From contig NC_056039.1 of the NCBI RefSeq assembly GCF_004379255.2, positions 25,309,883-25,373,882 of the forward strand: 64,000 nucleotides of DNA, read 5' to 3'. Position numbers and translations under genes: made by a program. This DNA comes from Salvia splendens (Eukaryota; Streptophyta; Magnoliopsida; Lamiales; Lamiaceae). Under the pieces are notes generated by a model that saw nothing but the letters and a program-made list of their open reading frames with translations, was not told the DNA's origin and ran no database searches. Each line of letters begins with the position of its first letter. The stretch's first letter is position 1. Below are positions 45,307-57,179 of the stretch, piece by piece.

Positions 45307-46332
45307 ATTCATCAAGTGTGAATTCAGAATCTCGGATTTGGAAAATGCTGCAATTCTGTTCAGTCCAAGAACCTTGTAATTTCCTCGTATAAATTGTATA
45401 TTGTACTCGTAGTTTGTAAAACAGTTGTCGTACGTTTCACATTGAATTTATTTAATTTAATGTAATTTAATTTAATTTAATTTAATTTAATTTATATGAC
45501 TTGTTTGTTTATGAGAAGTAACTAGACTGTTTCTGAAGTTATTTTATATTTTTAAAAATATCATCTAAAATTTGACCTTTTGATGTTCCCTACTTGTGTA
45601 AGATTCAACTGCACAGAAAGGTTGGAAATTTCTGCCATGCCGGCATGGAGCTTATAAAGCGCCCTGCAATCACCTGGAGGCTGGAGTGTCAAGGTGAATT
45701 CGTGCAAATTTAAATACTACTCTACTGCTGCAGTTGTTAATGTGACCAAAATTATCATATTGACTGTTGAAAGTTGAAACCATATTTTGCTCGTATTCTG
45801 GTGGTTTCTTCGACTTGTTAGTTGCTTCACTGCAACGGCACTTCCTAGCTGAAATATGTTTTATTTGATTTCAGGTTTTCACCTTTTGTTGCTTCTAACG
45901 TCTTTGGTCCAGTTTTGTCACAGATGCTTCCTGTTTATGATCCATTATGAATAAAGGTAGTCTCACTTGGATTGAAAAACTGTTTTTTATTTTTTCAGGT
46001 TTCCTGCATATATGATTGGTTGTTTGAGTACAATTCATTCTCTTAGTTATGACCGATGCAGGCTACTAAATTTCGTCGATTATTTCGGAAGACTATATTT
46101 TTTAAGGTCAGATACATTTACCATTCGAGTCACATGTTCGTTTTTGGATATATATATATAGAGAGAGAGGTTACAACCATATGCATCTTCACCTTCAACT
46201 AGAGTGAGAACATGGATTAACCTTGTATGTGATTGAGATCTTGATATCTAATTTATGCTTCTAGGCTTTGGGAGGAAATTAGGCTTTGCTCAAAGGCGGA
46301 AATTAGGCTTGTAGAATTCAGGTTTTGCATAC
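45307..46332. other. 3' region of the Bruno-like gene and spacer
   Basis: The 3' UTR of the Bruno-like gene probably lies in the left part. A taattt-type tandem run occupies about 45450-45493. No further gene was recognised. The large inverted repeat begins near 46333. Confidence 0.5.
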
Positions 46333-48795
46333 ATGTTAAGAAGAAAAGCCTGGAAACCGTCTCCGGAGCTTTGAGCTTTTCCATATTATTAAGGTACGAG
46401 CTCCAAGCATCTATAATACTAGGGGTCATTGCCTTGAACGGAGCTAAAGACTTGAACTCACTCTGCACAATTGTGGTAAAACTGTCTTGGTAGACAACAG
46501 AATCCATGAACAACATTAAACCGTTCAACAAACTAACCGATGTTCCTGCAATAGCAAAAGCATAACTAAAAAACTTACTGATTTTGGTAAGATGCCTTAA
46601 GTACCCAGTAGTACACTTCTTTGTCAACATTATTAGGCTTGGCTGTTATTCGAACCGGCCCGCTCGTTGAATGGAGACCACGCAGTGAGACTGACTTTCT
46701 TCAAACGAGTGCTTGCTTGATTCTTATCCTCCTGCATGAATGCACAATATGTTTACAACAAGTCAGAAACAACCATACGGGGTTAATGTAACATATGTAC
46801 TAATTTAATGTAATCATTAAATAAGTTATTCCATACCACATCTCCATGTTCATCTATTTGGATCTGTTTTTTTTAAATTAGCTCTTATATAAGGGAGGAA
46901 ATTACAAATAAACTCATATATTATAGATAGGAGGATTTTTTTAATTAACTCTTATATGAGGAAGGAAATTACAAATAAACTTTTTAAATTAACTCTTGTA
47001 TAAGGGAGGAAATTACAAATAAACCTTTTAAATTAACTCTTATATAAGGGAGGAAATTATAAATAAACTCCTATACTATAGATAGGAGGAAATTACAACT
47101 GATTTTTTTTATTTTAAATTAACTCTTATATAAGGGGGGAAATTACAAATAAACTCATATACTATATAGATAGGAGGAAATTACAACTGATTTTTTTAAT
47201 TTTAAATTAACTCTTATATAAGTGAGGAAATTACAAATAAACTCATATACTATAGAATAATGTCTAAGCTCCTTGCCGCTAGGACAAAGGCTCTGGACAT
47301 CTATTTGGATCTGTTTAGCTTCCTTTTTCCTGCAGCAACCACCTTTGGAATGGCCAACTCTTTTGCCTTCCCGCCATCTATATAGATAGGAGGAAATTAC
47401 TACTGATTTTTTTTAATTTCAAATTAACTCTTATATAAGGGAGGAAATTACAAATAAACTCCTATACTATAGATAGGAGGAAATTACAACTGATGTCAAG
47501 AGGGCTCGAACTCGGCACCTCATGCAATAATGTCTAAGCTCCTTGCCGCTAGGACAAAGGCTCTGGACATCTATTTGGATCTGTTTAGCTTCCCTTTTCC
47601 TGCATCAACCACCTTTGGAATGGCCAACTCTTTTGCCTTCCCACCATCTGCAGCTCCATCTTTTGTTGGTTGTGTTGTTTTTTCAACACAAATCTCAACG
47701 CCTTTCTACTTGGCTGAAGCAGGTATCTGATTGAAAAAAAACAAATTAAAATTAATGAGGGGAACCACCTATATAATGTAGCAATACATGCAGTAATACA
47801 TGCATATGATGCACGTACAATAATGTGTGCAACTGTAGTCGCAATAATGTACCAAGACATGTATAATAATACTTGTATCATAAAATTTCAACCCTATGAT
47901 ATTACCAGTTTATAGACAATGCCCTTAAGATGTAAATACCTTGACACTCGCTATGGCTCCACCTTTTTTTGTGGCAGATATCTTTTCATGACTAATGTCA
48001 ACTGCTTTGGCCTTTCTCTGCTCAGTCACCTGTAATACAAATGACAACCCATTGCATAATGACCATTTTAATGTACATTTGAACAAAAAATGCTAAAATG
48101 TAACAAACCTTGGCTTGCTGTTTCTGGGCTTTACTCTTAGCTCCTGCAGCAGCTACAACTTTCTTCACCACATTTGTATAATGTGATTGATCAATTCTTT
48201 TTTAAGACCCTTGTACACAAAAGCATCATTCGGTTGGCAATATTTGAAAACAGGTTAATAATGTACAATTGATAGAACACTAAAAAAAATTGTCAATTAA
48301 ATACCACAGTCTTGTTCATCTCTCCCAAACCAGCCTCAATATCTAGTGATGTCCCACTTGCACCTACTGTCGTATGCTTTTTAGATGGTTCTTCAAGTTC
48401 GGCTCCACCATTATTGTTTGATATATGACATTGAAGAAATCATCTTCTCTTGACTTGTGCCTTGGACCGGTATCCTCCACATCATCTACTGGTTGATCGT
48501 CTATTGGCTCATCATGTACTGGCTCATCATTATTGTTTGCCTCACCTCGACCACTACCTTTTGCCCCATCGGTTACCTGTGTAGCAAATGGTCAGGACAA
48601 TCGAAGCCCTCTAAATTGAACGACGACCTATTGAAGATGTTATTCATCGTCTTCTTTTTGTCGTACGCCACCATCATCTTCTCCATTTCTGCAATCCACT
48701 CAAGACTGTACTCTTCTTCATCTTCCCTACCCTGAGTCAGTGTTGTTACAATCTCATCATCGTCTACCACATTGTCATCTTCGATTGTCCTGACC
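46253..48795 (-). pseudogene. Ulp1-type protease-like ORF, left copy of the inverted duplication
   Basis: On the minus strand, exon-like pieces are acidic (EEEYSLEWIAEMEKMMVAYD, about 48640-48720) and then Lys/Ser-rich. They lead to an open stretch ending at 46253 that contains NNVDKEVYYWVL and SEFKSLAPFKAMTPSIIDAW. The same text is found on the plus strand at 49680-50020, where it precedes a Ulp1-like region. Plant Mutator-like elements of the FAR1/Ulp1 kind often carry such a SUMO-protease-like ORF. This copy lacks the catalytic half and is interrupted by a SINE, so it cannot work as a protease. Confidence 0.6.
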
Positions 48796-50021
48796 CCTTT
48801 GCTACACAGGTAACCGATGGGGCAGAAGATAGTGGTCGTGGGAAGGCAAACAATAATGATGAGCCAGTAGATGATGTGGAGGATACCGGTCCAAGGCACG
48901 AGTCAAGAGAAGATGATTTCTTCAATGTCATATCAAACGATGATGGTGGAGCCGAACTTGAAGAACCATCTAAAAAGCATACGCCAGTAGGTGCAAGTGG
49001 GACATCACCAGATATTGAGGCTGGTTTGGGAGAGATGAACAAGACTGTGGTATTTAATTGACAATTTTTTTTAGTGTTCTGTCATTTGAACATTATTAAC
49101 CTATTTTCAAACATTGCCAACAAAAAAATATGGTGGATCCGTAGTGAGTGTCAAGGTATTTACATCTTAAGGGTATTGTCTATAAACTGGTAATATCATA
49201 GGGTTGAAATTTTATGATATAAGCATATTATTATACATGTATTGGTACATTATTGCGACTACAGTTGCACACATTATTGTACGTGCATCATATGCATGTA
49301 TTGCTATATTATATAGGTGGTTCCCCTCATTAATTTGTTTTTTTTCAATCAGATACTGCTTCAGCCAAGGGGAAAGGCGTTGAGATTTGTGTTGAAAAAA
49401 CAACACAGCTAACAAAAGATGGAGCTGCAGAGGGTGGGAAGGGAAAAGAGTTGGCCATTCCAAAGGTGGTTATGTAGGAAAAGGGAAGCCAAGCAGATCC
49501 AAATAGATGAACATGGAGATGTGGTATGGAATAACTTATTTAATGATTACATTAGTACATATGTTACATTAACCCCGTATGGTTGTTTCTGACTTGTTGT
49601 AAACATATTGTGCATTCATGCAGGAGGGTAAGAATCAAGCAAGCACTCGTTTGAAGAAAGTCAGTCTCGTTGTGCGGTCTCCATTCAACGAGCGGGTGGT
49701 TCGAATAGCATCCTAGCCTAATAATGTTGACAAAGAAGTGTACTACTGGGTACTTAACACAACTGACCAAAATTAATAAGTTTTTTAGTTATGCTTTTGC
49801 GGGAACATCAGTTAGTTTGTTGAACGGTTTAATGTTATTCAGGGATTCTGTTGTTTACTAAGACAACTTTACCAGAACTGTGCAGAGTGAGTTCAAGTCT
49901 TTAGCTCCGTTCAAGGCAGTGACCCCTGGTATTATAGATGCTTGGAGCTCGTACCTTAATAATATGGAAAAGCTCAAGGCCTCAGAGACGGTTTCCTGGC
50001 TTTTCTTCTCAACACGTTCAT
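46333..50021. repeat. Large inverted duplication around a 173-bp spacer
   Basis: The left arm 46333-48605 and right arm 48779-50021 are inverse copies (for example ccatggt-like catctccatgttcatctatt at 46840-46859 against 49501-49520, and gttacctgtgtagcaaatgg at 48575-48594 against 48797-48815). The left arm is longer because it holds a SINE-derived block (46867-47567) and about 230 bp near 47960-48215 that the right arm lacks. The spacer is 48606-48778. Confidence 0.82.
46851..47583 (-). mobile_element. tRNA-derived SINE with expanded interior in the left arm
   Basis: On the minus strand the unit starts after cagatccaaatagatg (47568-47583). It has a tRNA-like head with A box (tcctagcggcaagg, 47541-47554) and B box (gagttcgagccc, 47503-47514). 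It ends in an oligo-A tail followed by a second cagatccaaatagatg (46851-46866), a perfect 16-bp target duplication. The interior is an array of units with aatttcctcccttatataag, plus a second partial copy of head and flank near 47257-47380. The right arm keeps the empty site at 49494-49509. Confidence 0.8.
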
Positions 50022-50870
50022 ACGTGAGTGGAAAATTTTATTATGATGTTTACAAATTACTCTGATAATTACAAATAATTAACTAGTTAGCCCAAAATAA
50101 TTGTACAAACACACGGTGGTGGACACACCACTTGATTGGGGAGAACAAAGACTGTTCGACACGTACTGGACTCTTCTTTTTGAGCAAGCGTTGTGTACAT
50201 GTATCTTTCAGTGGGAGAACTATGACTTGGTAACTGATGTAGGAATAATGTATATGATGCCGTTAATGATGTGCAATATAATGTACTTTTGATTGTGTAG
50301 TTTTTCTTCCCAATTTGGTGTAGCAGCCAAGAATACTACTATGTTTCGATCTTCCTGATGGTAAAATGAATATCATTGGCCATAGCCTGGCTGAATCTCA
50401 TGGTTCATTCAATGCCAAATACCGGGAAACACCCTCAATGCTGGAATGTAATGCACCTTTTTTCATGTCTATGTTATGTTACGTTGCATTATATTCCTCG
50501 GAAGTTACATTATTTGGAGTTCTTAGCCAATTTATTTTTTTATGTAGAAAAAGTTCCAAGGAGATGCACTTTGTAGGTTTCAAAAATGGAGACTCAAATC
50601 AAAAAAATTTAGTAGTCATGTGGTAACAATGCTGTGGAGGAATAATATAGCCTCAATGGAGACGGGGGTGTATGTGATGCGTCATATGGAGACCTACTTT
50701 GGCGAAAGGGAAAAAGAATGTGACTGCGGACTCAGTGCAAAGGGGACAAAGAGCTTAATAATGTTGCGAATAAAGTTTGCGAATAAACTGCCGCCGCCAG
50801 GAATTGGAGAGAAAAGCCGCCAAAGTTCAACTTTGATAAGTGGTTCGACGAATATGGGATGAAGTGATCG
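48779..50870 (+). pseudogene. Ulp1-type protease-like ORF, right copy, includes the decayed catalytic half
   Basis: On the plus strand the duplicated N-terminal part is followed at 49620-50020 by STRLKKVSLVVRSPFNERVV and SEFKSLAPFKAVTPGIIDAW. A region only present here (50100-50870) then has DTPLDWGEQRLFDTYW, FNAKYRETPSMLE and GVYVMRHMETYFGE. The last matches the end of the Ulp1 catalytic domain, but the usual Asp-Cys-Gly before it reads Met-Glu-Thr-Gly, so the catalytic cysteine is missing. Stops and frame changes are frequent. Ulp1 family enzymes remove SUMO; this copy would be inactive. The family call rests on the C-terminal motif. Confidence 0.6.
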
Positions 50871-50929
50871 TCTGGATACTGAATGGGTACTTTGTTTTGA
50901 ACCAAATCAATTGTGCTAAACTTGTTGGA

Positions 50930-51987
50930 ATTGGAATTATATTTTGGTATTAACTTATGAAATCATTAACTCTCAACATATAATGAATATAAGTATAATG
51001 CATGGTTGTTAGTGATACAGTTTTAATGTATCGAATGACTAAAATAATGGACAAGTATTTTGTAATGTACTATAAGGGAATAATAATGTACTATAAGTTA
51101 ATTGCTTGTTAATAAATATGTTTGTAATGTATTATAAGGGAATAATAATGTACAAATTAGTGAATAATGTAAAATAAGGGAATAATAATGTACTATAAGT
51201 GAACAATAATGTAACTGATGTCAATATCAACCAGAGATGTATTATTAGAAACCAAACTGAAACCCAAGTAAAGGGAATGTATTGAATAATAAAACAAATG
51301 CGAAAAACAAAACAAATAATGTAGTTTGCTAAAATACATCAACATTCTCATTGCAACACCCATGCATTCAACAATATATGACTTTAATGTACTGTAAGGG
51401 AATAATAATGTACTTCATGTGCATAATAATGTGCATAATAATGTACTATAAGTTAATTGCTTGTTAATAAATATGTTTGTAATGTATTATAAGTGAATAA
51501 TGTAAAATAAGGTAATAATAATATACTTTAAGTGAGTGAATAATGTAAAATAAGGTAACAATAATGTACTATAAGTGAGTAATAATGAAACAAAACAAAT
51601 AATATAGTTTGCTAAAATACATCAACATACTCGTTGCAACACCCATGCATTCAACAATATAGGACCTTAATGTACTATAAAGGAATAATAATAATAATGT
51701 ACTTCATGTGAATAATAATGTACTATAAGTTAATTGCTTGTTAATAAATATATTTGTAATGTATTATTAAGTGAATAATAATATACAAAATAAGTGAATA
51801 ATGTAAAATAAGGTAATAATAATGTACTATAAGTGAGTAATAATGTAACTCATGTCAATATCAACCAGAGATGTATTATTAGAAACCAAGCTGAAACTCA
51901 AGCTAAGGGAATGTATTGAATAATAAAACTAATGCGAAAAACAAACAAATAATGTAGTTTGCTAAAATACATCAACATTTCCTCTTG
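50930..51987. repeat. AT-rich degenerate tandem array
   Basis: Units containing aataatgtactataagtgaa and the longer block atgtcaatatcaaccagagatgtatt recur. The long block is seen at 51217 and 51852, and a partial one (agtttgctaaaatacatcaa) near 51608. The array separates the convergent Ulp1-like and FAR1-like pseudogenes. Confidence 0.75.
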
Positions 51988-53898
51988 CCCTACCTCAGCT
52001 CATTCTCGTTCCCCATCTCTTTAAGCATTTGACAGTTTCTAAAGTCGTGGTGTCCCATCTCATCGCAAGCATTACACCGTCGAAGAGGCCTACTAGCCTC
52101 CTTTATAGCATTTTGTCTCTTGGAAATCAGACGGCTCGTAGAGCTGCTAGTGTGGCCCTTTGTTTTGACAACATCCGGAGGATGGACCTCAACTACTTCG
52201 GGTCTTACCATTCCATAAAACTCTTCAATCATTCTCCTCTTTTCTGAGGCCGACGTTGTAGGAGTTCCAGATTGAAGAGAATTACCAAGTTCTTCAACAC
52301 CACCTACGAAAGCACGAAGCACATCAATGTCCGTCTCAAATCATCGAAGAAACCCACATAACATCGAAAACCCTTGATTTGAAACAATTTGTCTATCGTC
52401 AACAATGGATCTGGTAGGTAAAGTGTCATCAAACTGACCATGGACAACCTTGGCTAACGGAGTCTTCATCCATCTGCTTTCGCAGTATTTCTCAGGAATT
52501 TTTTTCATTTCATTGTTTTTGAACAAAAAAAAGATATGGTTGCACATATATCCCTACCTACCGAACAGTTTGCATTCGCACGAGTATGACTCATCAGTCT
52601 TATAGTGTCTCACAAAATACGAATTGCGATTGATGTCCTCAAGTTTGTAGGAGTCAACCATATCTGTAGATGAAAAACCCAGAACGCGGCATCTATCATT
52701 ACCCTCAACAATTTCTTCTTGTATTTTCTTGAACATACTATCGGTGTACAGCGTCGAATCATGTTTCTCGAATGGCAAGGTAGTGGCCAATATGGGCAGG
52801 GCAGTTGTATTGTGGTAGTCCAACTTTGCTCTAGCATTCAGCTGAAATTCCAATGCATTGTTGAAATTCAAGTAGAATTCGGCAATGTTGGAGCGGGGCT
52901 TCAAAAAGTTTTTATAGAAGTTGTTCTCCGACTCAGATATGGATATCGTCCTAATCATCAAACCAAGTGAAAAATCTCTGAAGTATGCAGGTATCCAGAA
53001 TTTCCTATAGTCGAACAATGTGTTGAACCAGTCAACGTCTTCCAGACCATGACGTTCCACTACTCCACTCCACTCTTCTTCGAACTGGTCAAGTTCAAGC
53101 AGGTCGCACCAAACATAGGCATTGAATTTTTTCTTGAAATCTTCATCCTTTAGTAACCAGTTCAGAACCTTGGTTGCCAACTTATACATAATATGCCACA
53201 AACACCATCTGTGTCGAGTGCCGACAAGAACCTCTTCAATAACTGATCTCATCCCCAAATCTTGGTCTGTTACAATCATTTTTGGTACAGCACCAATGCA
53301 CCAAAATGTTTGATCTCAGAGCCTCCAATCCTTCCCCTATCTACACTTCCTTCCATCTCATCTTCCACACTTAAATTCCTCCACCTTCCATTGGAGCGGA
53401 GCTTTGCAGATCCAAGCAAGAGAAGACTGAAGATTGAAGATTCAACCTTGGTTTTTTATCAATTTCTTTCATGTCTCGTACTTTTATTGTTTTTACTATT
53501 TGTCTATGAGTAGTTAAACATCATTTGTAGATTTTTGGGTGAAGACTATTGTGAACATGTTTTGATTTATTGAACTGAACCTTTTCCTTAAAAAAAACAA
53601 AATGTTTAAATAACCAAGCAAATGCCCTTGTTTTCTCGTTGCACACCAACCCAACATCGAAAGTTACAGGTTTTCCATGATTGTCCTTTCCCGTGAATGG
53701 CGTGAAGATCATACAATACTTGCGTTTGACAAGCAAAGAAATACGTCATTAGCTATGAATAATGTATAGGACAAGCGTAGTAATGTAGTACTGTCCCGAC
53801 TGTGGGCTGTGATTATCTATAAGGTGTCGCAGAGAGTAATGTACAATACAAGCCTTGTAATGTAACAATAAGTAATGTAGGGTAATAAGTAAATAATG

Positions 53899-54709
53899 TA
53901 TACATGCAGGGGCGGGCGCAAAAATTTTCGATAGTAGGGGCTAAACTATATTCTCTCCATCCACAATAAAATATGCAATTTGAGAACGGCATAAATTTTA
54001 CATAATTAATAAAGTAAGAGAATGAGAAAAAATATAAAATAATATACTCCCTCCGTTTTCGGTCACTTTTTGCGCACCCATTTTATAAAAAATGACAATA
54101 AATAATTAAAGTGGAGAAATGGTAAAGTACGAGAGAAAATAATGTTGAGAGGATTATCATTTTTGTAAAACGAGTGTGTAAAAGTGACTGAAACTCTTAA
54201 AATTGGACGAAGAGAGTAATAAATAATAGAACTCATAAATTAGAAAAGTAAGAGTGAAATAGAAAATGTTTCCATAAATTAGTGTGCACTCCTAAATAAA
54301 AAGATGAATTTAATACGATGAACTTTTTAAAGCATCAGTTTTATTAAAAATACATTTGAATTTTCGGTTGGACTTTTAATTTAAAATAACAAGCTAATAA
54401 GTGAAATCATTTAATGCAGCCGGTGCTTTATTAATAATATTATATTTTAATTTTTTAAAATTAAGTCTCTTCCTCAACAAGGCACAACTGCCATTGTTCT
54501 TTCTTTCTACCGCTACAAATATTCAGTTCAGCCCCTCTTCTTACTCAATTTCTGATGATTTACTCTTCAATAACCTAAATTTGGTGAGGGATAATGACCG
54601 TTTTAAAAATAATTACAAATTTTAGAAGTAGAGAAAACATAAAAATAAGAATTTGGGGAAGGGCTTAAGACCTCCCCTTCCCTTTACTGCGTCCACCCAT
54701 ATATACATG
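53899..54709. mobile_element. hAT-like non-autonomous element nested in the transposase
   Basis: The element 53907-54701 (795 bp) is flanked by the perfect 8-bp duplication TATACATG (53899-53906 and 54702-54709). The ends caggggcgggcgca and, inverted, tatgggtggacgca are similar. The interior is AT-rich, with a Stowaway-like MITE at 54047-54216. No transposase. Confidence 0.8.
54047..54216. mobile_element. Stowaway-like MITE nested in the hAT-like element
   Basis: The ends ctccctccgttttcggtcac and ttaaaattggacgaagagag are inverted repeats with TA on each side. This is a third level of nesting (MITE in hAT in Mutator-like gene). Confidence 0.7.
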
Positions 54710-55530
54710 TTTGTGTTGTAGGTAGAGTCAAAAGCCACAATATCACCAAACATATGGTAATTCTTCTTTATCAAACCATCGCACCGAAAGAGAGCAACCA
54801 ACTGGTTAATACCGTTAACTTCATAGTGATATGTGAACGCCTCCGACAGTTTCTTCTTCTTAGCCATATCATCCAACACCATTTATACGTCAAACCCATG
54901 TGCGTATGCTTTGATGTCTCGAGAAGAGTTCCTGATATCCCCGACAGTGCAACCAATAAGTTCAAACCCACCGAGAATTTCCTTCAACTCCTTGAAGGTA
55001 AGTGTGGGGCCTATATTAGCCTTCAAACAGTCAAGGATGAATTTGTGATGTACGTCATCCAACTTTCGATTAAGTGCCATAAACTGCTGATGCTGAACCT
55101 TAACCATGTAAGGCATATGAACCTCGTTGAACTCCTGAATAATATAACCTTGAAGTCCTCCTTCGGAGAAGAACTTGAACGATATACTCGCTTTACAACC
55201 ACAACGCTTGAATAACCGTCTGCATTTCATAGAAAAACCAATACATGCATTCATTTGGTCATCCTCGTTTGACTTCTAGTTGTCTTTCCTATTGCATACA
55301 ACATAATACCAAGTAGTAACACCGTCCGTCTTTCTTATTCCTTGTTTGCGTGTATCAAATCCAACAGCGCGGGCATACACATCGTAAAACGTGAAAGCAA
55401 AATCTAGTAATTGGAACTTTTGACCGATGGCGGGCTTCAAGTGTGCAGAACTTTCAGGTACAACCAACACTATATACAATAACAACAAATTGCAACAAAA
55501 CATCTCAGAAAAATATACATTACAGTACAA

Positions 55531-56605
55531 TCATCGTACATTACTAAGTAAATAAAATACATTAAACTAAAGTATTTGTACATTAAATTTATCGCTTAAC
55601 ACTACTTCCTATCTGAGATGATAACTAAACCCTAGATGAATGACTGAAACTCGTGGCCTTTGGCGACGTTTGTGCTACTTAGTTCGTACTACATTCTAGC
55701 CCCAATGATTGCTAGACCCTTGGGGAATATATTTAACTTGCGCCAAACAATCAAAAACTGCCAATCTTACATTACTCGAAAGGGAGAAAATACATTACAC
55801 TACCATTATGGTACATTAAAATTCGTTTGTAAGCTACCAAGACTTGCACAATAATTAAATTCGAGGTGTGGTGCGGTAATACACCCTAGCCCTACGTCGA
55901 GATTAACCCTACGAGATTCTAACTCAATTAAGGCTATTGTGGTCTAAAACTACAAGTAAACCCTACTGGAATTGTACATTACTGACCGCAAATTCACAAT
56001 AGGTATTTCATAAAATTATACAACACAACCAAACAATACATACAGTAAGTTTCTGCAATGAACTATTACTCCAACTAATCGGTATTTTAGTGAACAAATC
56101 GGGTTTATAATCAATGAAGGAAAAAATTAATTACCTTCTTCCATTGTTGAGAAAAATGAAAGCAATGAACGAGTGCTCCAACTAATCGGTATTTTACGAG
56201 AAAAAAAATAAAGAACCGGACTTCTTCAATTGGGAAAAATCGACAACAATTTAGGGAGAATGTCTTCAACGGAGAAAAAAAGATGAACGTTTAGGGAGAG
56301 AAGAAAGATTGTAGCGACAAAAACCGCTGTGATCTTTGATAAAGATAATCAAGGAAATTACCATAACAAACTCATTTGTGTATACCAAAAATGACCTTTC
56401 GAATTGTTTAAATATTTTAATTAAATACATGTGGCATTATTTTTGGCCATCAAATCTTCTAATTGTGGGACTGTGATTTAGTTTGAAGAATGAACAATAA
56501 TTGGCCCGTAATGTACATTCATATAATGTTCATTATATAGTTTTATTCATTACAAATACATGAAATGAATGTTCATAATTTATAGTAATACAAAAGAAGT
56601 GTTGT
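55531..56605. other. Upstream region of the FAR1-type transposase
   Basis: AT-rich. It contains scattered gtacatta motifs like those of the array at 50930. The promoter and one end of the Mutator-like element probably lie here, but no matching terminal repeat was found on the far side. Confidence 0.45.
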
Positions 56606-56610
56606 GGAAC

Positions 56611-57098
56611 TGTTACGGACGTCCTCCGTAACGTGACCGGCTATCTATCTTCTCGGACGGATAGGGGCTGGGAAATAATTTGGGGGATACGGATGAACGA
56701 AGACGGAGGATGAGCTCTCAATGAAAGCACCAGTTGTTACGGACGTTCTCCGTAACGAGGCCGGATGGCTAACTTCTCGGAGAGATAAGGTGATCGAACC
56801 TTCGACGTGCTCGAAGGAAAGCTCACGAATTGCTGATTTTCGGACTTTCTCCGATGAACAACAATTTGGAAACGAAATATGATATTCTTGTTACTCAAGA
56901 CAAGTTTGTGGAAAATAATATATTCATTGAATGATTGAATGATAACAAGCTCTGCTATTTATAATACTATAATACTACTACCTAACTTATTGAACAAGAA
57001 AACAAAGATATGGAAAAGATATGGTGAAATAAAAGATAACTAAATAGAATAATATCTTAAGGATATTCCCTAATAATATGTAGAGGATGATCGTATCA
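56611..57098 (-). repeat. 3' LTR of the young LTR element
   Basis: 488 bp. By eye identical to 58899-59386. It contains a second copy of the LTR end plus primer site (56712-56734, with the second LTR-end motif from 56735). Confidence 0.93.
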
Positions 57099-57179
57099 AC
57101 TCCCCCACGGTTGAAATCCACCTTGTCCTCAAGGTGGGAACCACGAACCATTGACGAGAGTTGAAAGCAAAAGCTTTAG

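Larger units (their letters stand above)
51988..55530 (-). pseudogene. FAR1-type Mutator-like transposase, decayed
   Basis: On the minus strand in order: a FAR1 DNA-binding domain (DFAFTFYDVYARAVGFDTRK, then CKASISFKF) interrupted by TAG at 55276-55278 and TAA at 54883-54885. The transposase core follows with the first Asp in VAFDSTYNTN (near 54740), KYCMIFTPFTGKDNHG, the second Asp in MIVTDQDLGM (near 53265), and Glu in ISESENNFYKNF (near 52920). A SWIM zinc finger is split by a frameshift (YSCECKLF, then MCNHIFF), and a CCHC knuckle (CNACDEMGHHDFRNC) stands near the end. A hAT-like element (53907-54701) and an unrelated 230-bp piece (about 53290-53520) interrupt it. A possible first exon ATG lies at 56142-56144. 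It would have cut and joined element ends. Confidence 0.85.

Noticed and set aside
47530..47730. 66-codon ORF on plus in the inverted duplication
   Set aside because: It is antisense to the Ulp1-like ORF copy and overlaps the SINE head.
50930..51987. CRISPR-like repeat array
   Set aside because: Repeats are AT-rich, irregular and overlapping with no unique spacers of constant length, and the sequence is from a plant.
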